From: an uncultured Ruminococcus sp.
GTDB lineage: Bacteria > Bacillota > Clostridia > Oscillospirales > Ruminococcaceae
NCBI GenBank assembly: GCA_900553675.1
Contig: USEH01000100.1
Coordinates: 1 to 7,843, forward strand
Reading direction: 5' to 3'
DNA: 7,843 nucleotides
Shown here: piece after piece, positions 1 to 5,532 of the stretch
How the letters are laid out: the number at the start of each line of letters is the position of its first letter
Position numbering within the stretch: the stretch's first letter is position 1
Translations under genes and position numbers: made by a program
Notes under the pieces: model-generated
The model's database searches: none
The model's input: the letters and a program-made list of their open reading frames with translations, nothing else
What the model was told of the DNA's origin: nothing

Positions 1-489
1 AGAGCGTCGGGCGGAAACAACGGCGAGCGCCACCTTCTTATCGCCGCTTACTGGACGGATATCAACCTTGCCTGCGATGAAATGTTTAAAATGCCTGACG
101 ACCCCGAGGGAAGATGCGCGGTTTCGGTTCACTACTACACTCCCGCGACCTTCTGCATACTCTCGGAGGACGCCGACTGGGGCAAGGCGCGCACAGATTG
201 GGGTAGTGAAGCCGACTACAACGAGCTGAACACCCAGTTCGACATGATGAAGGAGCATTATATCGACAAGGGTATTCCGGTTATCGTCGGTGAATTTGGA
301 TGCGCCACCTCGAACAAATCCCGCGAGGTCGCGGAGCTTTGGCTGAACAGCGTTACCGAGGCGGCTTTAAGCGGAAAGCTGTGCCCTGTTCTGTGGGACA
401 CTCCCGGCGGAGAATACGACCGCGAAAAAGCGGAGTTCAAGTATCCCGACTTTATGAAGAATCTCACTGCATTAAACGACAAATATTAA
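1..489 (+). CDS. GH5 family cellulase/endoglucanase-type glycoside hydrolase, 3' part only
   Basis: This is the last 162 residues of a glycoside hydrolase family 5 (clan GH-A) enzyme; the reading frame is open from base 1, so the 5' end lies outside the window. GH5 enzymes cleave beta-1,4-linked glucans, xyloglucan or mannans by a retaining mechanism. Visible landmarks, numbered from base 1: SGGNN at 3-7, typical of the barrel strand that precedes the HxY motif; VHYYTP with His44-Tyr45; the nucleophile motif VGEFG with Glu98; and the late-barrel LWDTPGG with Trp132. The general acid/base (usually an NEP motif) must lie upstream and cannot be checked. The protein stops soon after the barrel, with no dockerin, CBM or anchor at the C terminus. 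The style resembles the GH5_4 subfamily, but subfamily and substrate are inference. The gene ends 28 bases before the GH2 gene and is probably co-transcribed with it, suggesting joint breakdown of a plant glucan decorated with galactosyl residues. Confidence 0.88.
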   Translation, partial: RASGGNNGERHLLIAAYWTDINLACDEMFKMPDDPEGRCAVSVHYYTPATFCILSEDADWGKARTDWGSEADYNELNTQFDMMKEHYIDKGIPVIVGEFGCATSNKSREVAELWLNSVTEAALSGKLCPVLWDTPGGEYDREKAEFKYPDFMKNLTALNDKY

Positions 490-517
490 GCCTGACAAGC
501 AAGGAGAGCAAACCAAT

Positions 518-2524
518 ATGTACAGATTATTCAACGACAACTGGCAGTTTTGCCTTAAGCACATCGGCAAAAAGCCTGCCGACTCCGACTACAAGCCGGT
601 AAATATCCCGCACGACTGGCAGATTTACAACACCCTCGACCTTTACAGCACCAGAGACGGATTTTATCGCAAACGCTTTAGCGTGACCGCACCCGAAAAA
701 TCAGTATATACCCTTCGCTTTGAGGGGGTATACATGGACTGTGAAATATATCTCAACGGTGAAAAGATATTTGAATGGAAATACGGCTACACAACCTTTG
801 ATGTTCCGCTTTCGGGGCTCCGCGACGGTGAAAACGAGCTTATTGTAAGAGTGCGCTATCAGTCGCCAAATTCAAGATGGTATTCCGGCGCGGGAATATA
901 CCGCAATGTATGGCTGAGAGAGACGGGAGAAAGCTATATCTTGGCAGACGGCACATATGTTGTCTCCCACCCCGCCGGAGACGTATGGCGCACCGAAATT
1001 GACACCGAAATCAACGCGATTGCCTCCGGCTCGGTAGGGCATATTCTGCTCGACAGTGATGGAAAGTCCGTTGCTTCGAGCGAAGCCGGGTTTGAAGCTG
1101 GAGCGGTAAAGGTATCTCAGAGCTTTGAAATAGCTCAGCCGCACCTTTGGGGTGTTGACGACCCTTACCTTTACACTTTGAGAACTGAGCTTATCATAAA
1201 CGGCGAAATTGCAGACGTAAGGCAGGAGCGCATTGGCTACAGAACCATCCGATTTGACAGTGCGGAGGGATTTTTCCTGAACGGTGAGAATCTCAAGCTG
1301 AACGGAGCCTGTATGCACCACGACCTTGGAGCGCTCGGCTCGGCTGTAAATCGCGCCGCACCCCGCCGTCAGCTTGCTATCCTTAAGGACATGGGTGTAA
1401 ACTCTATACGCACCTCGCACAATCCGCCGTCGGTTGAGTTTATGGAGCTGTGCGACGAAATGGGTATTCTGGTTGACAGCGAAGGCTTTGATATGTGGGA
1501 GCTTAAAAAGAACGACTATGACTATCACCGCTTTTTCCCGGAGTGGCACGAGCGCGACACTCGCAGCTGGGTAAGGCGCGACCGCAACCATCCAAGCGTT
1601 ATAATGTGGAGCATAGGCAATGAAATTTACGACACCCACGCTTCGCCGCGAGGGGCTGAGATAACCAAAGAGCTTGCAAGATGCGTTCGGATTGACGATT
1701 ACAAAAACGCTCATCCGGTTACTATAGGCTCCAACTATATGCGCTGGGAGCCGGCTCAGAAGTGCGCAAAGTATCTTGACGTTATAGGCTACAACTACAC
1801 CGAGGATGCATATGACGAGCATCACCAAAAGCATCCCAAATGGATAATATACGGCTCGGAGACGGCATCTACCGTTCAGTCGCGAGGGGTATATCACTTC
1901 CCCGCAAGGGTGTTTACCACCAACTATGACGACGGTCAGTGCTCATCGCTCTTAAACTGCGCCACCGGATGGGGAGCTCCCGGTCCGGAATACAATATCA
2001 CAATGGACAGGGATCGCAAATACAGCCTCGGTCAGTTTATATGGACAGGATTTGACTACATCGGCGAGCCAACGCCGTATCACAGCAAGAATTCCTTCTT
2101 CGGACACATTGACACCGCAGGCTTCCCCAAGGACACCTTCTATGCATACAAAGCCGAGTGGAACAAAAACGCCGAGCCGTTTGTTCACCTATTCCCCTAT
2201 TGGGACTTTAATGAAGGTCAGCTTGTGGACATCTTTGCGTTTTCAAACTGCGCAAAAACCGAGCTTTTTGTAAACGGCGAGTCGGTGGGCTGCTTTGAGC
2301 ACAATCACGAGAGCGGAAAGGAACTTACTGGACGCTGGCAGGTGCCCTATCACAAGGGATATATTAAGGCCGTGGGCTACAACGAAAACGGCGTTAAGCT
2401 ATGCGAGCAGATTCGCGCAAGCTTCGGCGATCCTGCAAAAATAGTCCTCAGACCGGATAAGACTACACTCAGTGCCGACGGCGAGGATATGGCATTCGTC
2501 GAGGTATCGGCTGGCTGCCGATAA
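518..2524 (+). CDS. GH2 beta-galactosidase-type enzyme, N-terminal and catalytic part (frameshifted gene)
   Basis: This 668-residue frame is the 5' part of a glycoside hydrolase family 2 gene. It starts at ATG 518, with AAGGAG at 501-506 as ribosome binding site. Order of domains: sugar-binding jelly roll (about 1-135, including the IPHDW motif); Ig-like domain (about 145-245); TIM barrel (about 250-545) with acid/base Glu369 in SIGNE and nucleophile Glu448 in GSETAS; DUF4982 (about 565-630); and the start of a GH2 C-terminal domain from about 642. The barrel ends in the FIWTGFDYIGEPTPY block usual for this DUF4982-bearing branch. The frame then runs into an artificial tail (GCR-stop) just after FVEVSA, inside the C-terminal domain, because of a GGCT duplication. 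There is no signal peptide, so the product should be cytoplasmic. Since the whole catalytic core is retained, a truncated but active enzyme is possible. Beta-galactosidase is the usual annotation; beta-glucuronidase or another GH2 specificity cannot be excluded. Confidence 0.88.
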   Translation: MYRLFNDNWQFCLKHIGKKPADSDYKPVNIPHDWQIYNTLDLYSTRDGFYRKRFSVTAPEKSVYTLRFEGVYMDCEIYLNGEKIFEWKYGYTTFDVPLSGLRDGENELIVRVRYQSPNSRWYSGAGIYRNVWLRETGESYILADGTYVVSHPAGDVWRTEIDTEINAIASGSVGHILLDSDGKSVASSEAGFEAGAVKVSQSFEIAQPHLWGVDDPYLYTLRTELIINGEIADVRQERIGYRTIRFDSAEGFFLNGENLKLNGACMHHDLGALGSAVNRAAPRRQLAILKDMGVNSIRTSHNPPSVEFMELCDEMGILVDSEGFDMWELKKNDYDYHRFFPEWHERDTRSWVRRDRNHPSVIMWSIGNEIYDTHASPRGAEITKELARCVRIDDYKNAHPVTIGSNYMRWEPAQKCAKYLDVIGYNYTEDAYDEHHQKHPKWIIYGSETASTVQSRGVYHFPARVFTTNYDDGQCSSLLNCATGWGAPGPEYNITMDRDRKYSLGQFIWTGFDYIGEPTPYHSKNSFFGHIDTAGFPKDTFYAYKAEWNKNAEPFVHLFPYWDFNEGQLVDIFAFSNCAKTELFVNGESVGCFEHNHESGKELTGRWQVPYHKGYIKAVGYNENGVKLCEQIRASFGDPAKIVLRPDKTTLSADGEDMAFVEVSAGCR

Positions 2525-3872
2525 GGACGGCAACACGGTTGAGAATGCCAGAAACCGCATAAACGTTGAAATCAGCGGTGCGGGACGGCTTTTGGGTCTT
2601 GACAACGGCGACTCTACCGATTATGAACAGTACAAAACCACCTCACGCAGGCTGTATTCGGGCAAGCTTCTCATTATGATAGGCTCTAAAAAGGATGCCG
2701 GAGATATTCGCATAAGAGTATCCTCACCGGAGCTTTCAGACGAGGTATTGAAGCTTGAAGCCGCCCCTGCTCAGGCAAGAGAGGGCGTGTCCTGCATCGA
2801 CGACGATATCAGAACAGAGAAGAAGCGCGACGTAAGCCTTAGGAAAATCGAGCTTTCAGTGTCCGATCAGCTTATCACTCCCGAAAACAAGACAGCTTCT
2901 GTCAGCATAAAGCTTCTTCCAGAGAATACATCATTTACAGCTGACGATGTTGCCTTCAAGGCTGTCACCGATTCCGGTGTTGAAACCAATCTTCTTGAAA
3001 TTGAAAAGGACGGTCTGAATGCAGTTCTGAAGCCCCGCGGAGACGGCGTTTATAGACTTCGCGCATACTGCAAGAACGGCACATCGGTTGAGGAGATCAT
3101 ATCCGAAACGGAGATGGAAAACCGTGGCTTTGGTCCTGCAAGCTTCGACCCATACAGCGCAATCATCTGCGCGTCTGTAGCATCCAATGCAGGTGAGCTT
3201 ACAAGCAACATGGAGGGCGGAGTTCTTACTGAGTATGGTGACACAAAAGTCAGATTTGACTGCGTTGACTTTGGCAAAACCGGTTCGGACGAAATAACAA
3301 TAGGCATATACACCTACAACGAGGGTAAGATTCCGGTTGATTTATATGTTGACGGCGAACACATCCAAACGCTTATGTTCCAAGCAAAGAACGAGTGGAA
3401 CGTTTACAAGTACAACACGTTCAGACTTTCGGAAAAGCTTAAGGGCGTGCATAATCTGGAATTTATGCTTCATGAGCAGCTGAGGTTCAAGGGATTCAAG
3501 TTTTTGTCTCCGAGAAGGCTTGGAGAAGAGATATCTGCCCTTGAAAACGACGGAATTTACGGCGATTCGTTCAGTATCGGCTCAGAAATGATAGAGCATA
3601 TCGGAAACAACGTTACCGTATCGTTCGGCGGAATTGACCTTTTGGGCGGCGCAAACGCGGTTGAGATAACCGGCAGAACCCACAATCAACACGACACCCT
3701 GCATCTTCGCTTTACAAGCGGCGAAATGAGCGCGGTTGAATTTGAGAGTTCCGATGGCATAGTCACCCGAAGATTTGATATCGACACGATTGATGGAGTA
3801 AAGGACTTGCAGCTTGTGTTCCTGCCATGCTCTGATTTCGACTTGAAGTCGCTGCGGTTTATCAGGATTTGA
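2472..3872 (+). CDS. C-terminal part of the same GH2 gene: GH2 C-terminal, Ig-like and two CBM6-like modules (out-of-frame remnant)
   Basis: The open frame begins at a GTG at 2472, but the first 15 residues are read out of register with the true protein. Genuine homology should begin near base 2517 (AADKDGN), which continues the FVEVSA of the upstream frame. No convincing Shine-Dalgarno precedes 2472, so separate translation is doubtful. Numbered in the repaired 1116-residue protein, the content is: rest of the GH2 C-terminal domain (to about 740; AGRLLGLDNGD is a recognisable block); an Ig-like domain (about 775-860; LPENTSFTADDV, then GDGVYRLRAYCKNG); a CBM6-like beta-sandwich (about 870-990; begins near FDPYSA, with VDFGKTGSDEITIGIY); and a second CBM6-like module (about 1000-1116). 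The CBM6 assignments rest on remembered resemblance to C termini of clostridial LacZ-type enzymes. The stop at 3870-3872 is followed by a terminator. Confidence 0.75.
   Translation: MPTARIWHSSRYRLAADKDGNTVENARNRINVEISGAGRLLGLDNGDSTDYEQYKTTSRRLYSGKLLIMIGSKKDAGDIRIRVSSPELSDEVLKLEAAPAQAREGVSCIDDDIRTEKKRDVSLRKIELSVSDQLITPENKTASVSIKLLPENTSFTADDVAFKAVTDSGVETNLLEIEKDGLNAVLKPRGDGVYRLRAYCKNGTSVEEIISETEMENRGFGPASFDPYSAIICASVASNAGELTSNMEGGVLTEYGDTKVRFDCVDFGKTGSDEITIGIYTYNEGKIPVDLYVDGEHIQTLMFQAKNEWNVYKYNTFRLSEKLKGVHNLEFMLHEQLRFKGFKFLSPRRLGEEISALENDGIYGDSFSIGSEMIEHIGNNVTVSFGGIDLLGGANAVEITGRTHNQHDTLHLRFTSGEMSAVEFESSDGIVTRRFDIDTIDGVKDLQLVFLPCSDFDLKSLRFIRI
2509..2517 (+). other. Frameshift site: tandem GGCT duplication
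   Basis: Bases 2509-2516 read GGCT GGCT, and the period-4 pattern continues to 2517. The upstream frame passes this point as S-A-G-C-R-stop (TAA at 2522-2524). The other frame continues from 2517 as A-D-K-D-G-N. Removing one GGCT unit gives VSAADKDGN, a natural join inside the GH2 C-terminal domain, and extends the protein to the stop at 3872. Slipped-strand duplication during replication, or a sequencing/assembly error, would both explain it. Loss of a single base would also restore the frame (VSAAADKD), so the exact original sequence is not certain. Confidence 0.85.
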
Positions 3873-3896
3873 CGGTTCTCCCCTGCTTTATAGAAT

Positions 3897-3943
3897 AAAA
3901 AGCTCTGCGGTTTCCGCTATATCGGAGATCGCGGAGCTTTTTT
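3897..3943 (+). terminator. Rho-independent terminator after the glycoside hydrolase operon
   Basis: The left arm 3897-3916 pairs with 3923-3942 in a stem of 20 base pairs. These include three G.U-type pairs (3906-3933, 3910-3929 and 3912-3927), and the loop CTATAT (3917-3922) has 6 bases. The right arm runs into TTTTTT at 3938-3943. It begins 25 bases after the GH2 stop codon and 41 bases before the next promoter, so it separates the enzyme operon from the regulatory operon. The left arm begins with five A residues, so the hairpin could also act on the opposite strand, but no minus-strand gene here needs it. Confidence 0.9.
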
Positions 3944-3983
3944 GCGTGTATCGGCTGAAACTTTTGGGAAAATTCTTAACTAC

Positions 3984-4012
3984 TTGAATTAGCGGCGGTT
4001 GTGTGGTATACT
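3984..4012 (+). promoter_or_regulatory. Sigma-A-type promoter of the LytTR/GHKL operon
   Basis: A -35 box TTGAAT (3984-3989, four of six consensus bases) and a -10 box TATACT (4007-4012, five of six) are separated by exactly 17 bases. Transcription would begin near 4019, about 34 bases before the chosen start codon of the regulator. It follows the upstream terminator directly, as expected for an independent operon. No convincing operator repeat was found around it. Confidence 0.75.
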
Positions 4013-4052
4013 CAAGGCAGATAAAATCTCTGACGAAAGCATGGTTTTGGAT

Positions 4053-4748
4053 ATGTATATCAAGGTTTCCATATGCGACGACAACGCCGCCGAACGCGAA
4101 AGAATAGGCTCTCTTGTTTCCGAATGGGCTTCGGCTTCGGGAACGGACATCAATCTTAACGAATACTGCTCTGCCGAGGAGTTCTTATTTTCCTATGAGG
4201 ACTGCAAGCCGGACATCCTTTTATTGGACGTTGAAATGCCGGGTTTGAACGGAGTGGAGCTTGCAAAAAGGCTTCGCGCAAGTAACAGAATCATCCAGAT
4301 AATTTTCATTACCGCCTACTCCGACTACATCGCCGAGGGGTACGAGGTTGCGGCTTTGCACTATCTTTTAAAGCCGGTCGAGCCGGAAAAGCTGTTCAGA
4401 ACCCTCAACCGCGCAGTCGAGCGAGTAATCCGGGACTGCCGCTCTATCGCTTTGGAAACAGTGGACGGCACGGTTATAGTCCCGCTTTACGAGGTGAGGT
4501 ATCTCGAAGCCTGCAAAAACTATGTCACCGTTCACGCCGAGCGCGATTACACCGTAAGGCGGACGCTCAGCGACTTTTCAGACAAGCTTGACAGCCGGTT
4601 TATCAAGGCGGGCAGATCGTTTATCATCAATCTTTTGTGGATAAAGCGGGTCTCGAAAAACGAAATTGAGCTTAAAAACGGCGAGATAATACCCATCCCG
4701 AAAGCGGCATTTGAAACGGTCAATCGGGCAATTATCAACATGAAATAG
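4053..4748 (+). CDS. LytTR family response regulator (REC + LytTR DNA-binding domain)
   Basis: This is a 231-residue two-component response regulator of the AgrA/LytR/VirR type. The receiver domain (about 1-120) has all the expected residues: acidic pair Asp9-Asp10 (ICDDN), phospho-acceptor Asp59 (LLLDVEMPG), Thr87 (FITAYSD) and Lys107 (LLKPVEP). The LytTR domain (about 130-231) shows the typical VRYLEACKNYVTVH strand and the FIKAGRSFIIN block. In many relatives the last block reads HRS; here Gly187 takes the place of the His. LytTR proteins bind paired 9-bp-type direct repeats spaced by about two helical turns. A TTG start at 3999 is in frame but lies inside the promoter. ATG 4053 gives the canonical MYIKVSICDDN N terminus; ATG 4041 (MVLDMYIK) is a reasonable alternative. 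Neither has a strong ribosome binding site. The partner kinase follows 9 bases later. Likely target: the promoter at 5503-5511 upstream of the ABC exporter. Confidence 0.92.
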   Translation: MYIKVSICDDNAAERERIGSLVSEWASASGTDINLNEYCSAEEFLFSYEDCKPDILLLDVEMPGLNGVELAKRLRASNRIIQIIFITAYSDYIAEGYEVAALHYLLKPVEPEKLFRTLNRAVERVIRDCRSIALETVDGTVIVPLYEVRYLEACKNYVTVHAERDYTVRRTLSDFSDKLDSRFIKAGRSFIINLLWIKRVSKNEIELKNGEIIPIPKAAFETVNRAIINMK

Positions 4749-4752
4749 GAGG
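4747..4752 (+). promoter_or_regulatory. Shine-Dalgarno of the kinase gene overlapping the regulator stop codon
   Basis: AGGAGG at 4747-4752 is a full consensus ribosome binding site, 5 bases before ATG 4758. Its first two bases are the last two bases of the regulator's TAG stop (4746-4748). Ribosomes ending the regulator would sit over the kinase start, which favours translational coupling and matched amounts of the two proteins. Confidence 0.85.
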
Positions 4753-4757
4753 ACAGC

Positions 4758-5444
4758 ATGAAAATACTTAACCGCCGCGCAAACCAGAAAATCGCCGCCT
4801 ATCAGCAGGAGCTTATTAAAGCCCACTACGCCGAAGTTGAAAGCATGTACAAAAAGATGCGGGGCTGGCGGCACGACTATCGCAGCCACATACAAACCAT
4901 GAAGGTATACGCACAGAACGGCGATATGCCCGCTATTATGCAGTATTTAGATATGCTCGACGAGGATTTGAAGACGGTCGACACCGTTACCAAGACCGGA
5001 AATCCCATGACCGACGCTATTTTAAACTCGAAAATCACGCTTGCGCGGTACAAGAATATTCCGGTCAAGGCAGACGCAAACATATCCTGCGTGCTGGGAA
5101 TATCCGAGCTGGAGCTTTGCTCTATCATCGGAAATCTTTTTGACAATGCCATCGAGGCAAGTTTAAAGTTGCCCGAGGGCAAGCGGCAGATACGGGTGTA
5201 TCTCGAGGTGAAGGAGTCTAACCAGCTTTACATATCATTTACCAACCTTACCGCCACGCCCAAGCTGCAAAAGTTTATGGGAAGATACAAAAGCACCAAG
5301 GGTGCGGAACACGGCATCGGGCTTGAACGAATCGACACCATAGTCAAGCGGCTTTCGGGGTATGTCTCACGCAACAGCGAGGACGGCGCGTTTACCACCG
5401 AGATACTTATTCCGCTTGAAAAGGTGAATGAGACGGCGCAGTAA
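4758..5444 (+). CDS. Soluble GHKL-type sensor histidine kinase without membrane domain (AgrC/LytTR-partner class)
   Basis: This 228-residue protein is the catalytic half of an AgrC-like histidine kinase. A short helical lead-in (1-34, Lys/Gln-rich) is followed by the phospho-acceptor block RHDYRSH with His39, which resembles the H-box of HPK10-type kinases (RHD/NY). A dimerisation helix pair comes next (to about 90), then a GHKL ATP-binding domain with the N-box NLFDNAIEA (Asn126, Asn130) and the G-box HGIGLERI (Gly186, Gly188). No hydrophobic stretch long enough to span a membrane exists, and no other input domain is seen, whereas AgrC and relatives carry six or so membrane helices in front of this core. 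It should therefore be cytoplasmic. The short N-terminal helix may bind a partner, or the kinase may sense an intracellular state. The start at ATG 4758 is fixed by AGGAGG. It should phosphorylate the adjacent LytTR regulator on Asp59 (inference from adjacency). Confidence 0.9.
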   Translation: MKILNRRANQKIAAYQQELIKAHYAEVESMYKKMRGWRHDYRSHIQTMKVYAQNGDMPAIMQYLDMLDEDLKTVDTVTKTGNPMTDAILNSKITLARYKNIPVKADANISCVLGISELELCSIIGNLFDNAIEASLKLPEGKRQIRVYLEVKESNQLYISFTNLTATPKLQKFMGRYKSTKGAEHGIGLERIDTIVKRLSGYVSRNSEDGAFTTEILIPLEKVNETAQ

Positions 5445-5478
5445 CAATTCGTCCCTGAAAAACGGCATTTCGTCCCAG
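5445..5478 (+). repeat. Direct repeat pair TTCGTCCC with 21-bp period, candidate LytTR operator
   Basis: Two copies, 5445-5457 (CAATTCGTCCCTG) and 5466-5478 (CATTTCGTCCCAG), agree at 11 of 13 positions and begin exactly 21 bases apart, two turns of B-DNA. LytTR regulators such as AgrA and ComE bind two short direct repeats with this period, placed just upstream of the -35 region. Using a start point near 5518, the cores lie at about -70 to -63 and -49 to -42. The bases only partly resemble published LytTR-type consensus sequences, so the assignment rests on geometry and on the neighbouring regulator gene. Confidence 0.5.
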
Positions 5479-5501
5479 TTTTTTAAATTGGGACGAATTT
5501 T
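5469..5501 (+). terminator. Hairpin with T tract between kinase and ABC genes; likely terminator of the regulatory operon
   Basis: Bases 5469-5481 pair with 5485-5497 in a stem of 13 base pairs (one G.T/U pair, 5478-5488) closed by a loop of three T residues. TTTT follows at 5498-5501, then GTGTT. This is a plausible intrinsic terminator 24 bases after the kinase stop codon. Its left arm contains the second direct repeat and its right arm is the inverted third copy, GGGACGAATT (5490-5499). Because it sits upstream of the -10 box, it would not be part of the exporter mRNA made from the local promoter. Confidence 0.55.
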
Positions 5502-5502
5502 G

Positions 5503-5511
5503 TGTTATAGT
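5503..5511 (+). promoter_or_regulatory. Extended -10 promoter of the ABC exporter operon
   Basis: TG at 5503-5504, one base, then TATAGT at 5506-5511 make an extended -10 element with five of six consensus bases in the hexamer. At a 17-base spacing the -35 position (5483-5488, TTAAAT) matches only three of six. A poor -35 next to direct repeats is the pattern of an activator-dependent promoter. The start point would be near 5518, leaving a leader of only about 15 bases that consists mostly of the ribosome binding site. Confidence 0.6.
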
Positions 5512-5519
5512 AATCACAA

Positions 5520-5527
5520 GAGGTGAT
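5520..5527 (+). promoter_or_regulatory. Strong Shine-Dalgarno of the first ABC gene
   Basis: GAGGTGAT is fully complementary to the usual bacterial 16S rRNA 3' end (AUCACCUC) and lies 5 bases before ATG 5533. It fixes that start codon and predicts efficient translation once the promoter is on. Confidence 0.85.
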
Positions 5528-5532
5528 GACAT

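Noticed and set aside
872..1897. Long minus-strand open frame of 341 codons
   Set aside because: It lies entirely opposite the GH2 catalytic domain, whose motifs are unmistakable. Its translation has no recognisable domain, and antisense frames of this length arise from codon bias.
2472..2516. GTG 2472 as the start of an independent gene
   Set aside because: No ribosome binding site was seen, and the first 15 residues are an out-of-register reading of the conserved GH2 domain coded in the other frame.
2501..2525. Programmed +1 frameshift in the GH2 gene
   Set aside because: The stop is preceded by CGA, whose +1 re-pairing (GAT) is poor. There is no prfB-like slippery CTT-TGA and no closely spaced Shine-Dalgarno. 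The GGCT duplication is a simpler explanation.
3961..3990. TTTTGGGAAAATTC as another copy of the inverted TTGGGACGAATT element, implying autoregulation
   Set aside because: Only the TTGGGA portion matches; the rest does not align, and there is no 21-bp partner.
5445..5532. Hidden signalling-peptide gene between the kinase and the exporter
   Set aside because: The interval is filled by repeats, hairpin and promoter, and no start codon with a ribosome binding site opens a frame of useful length.
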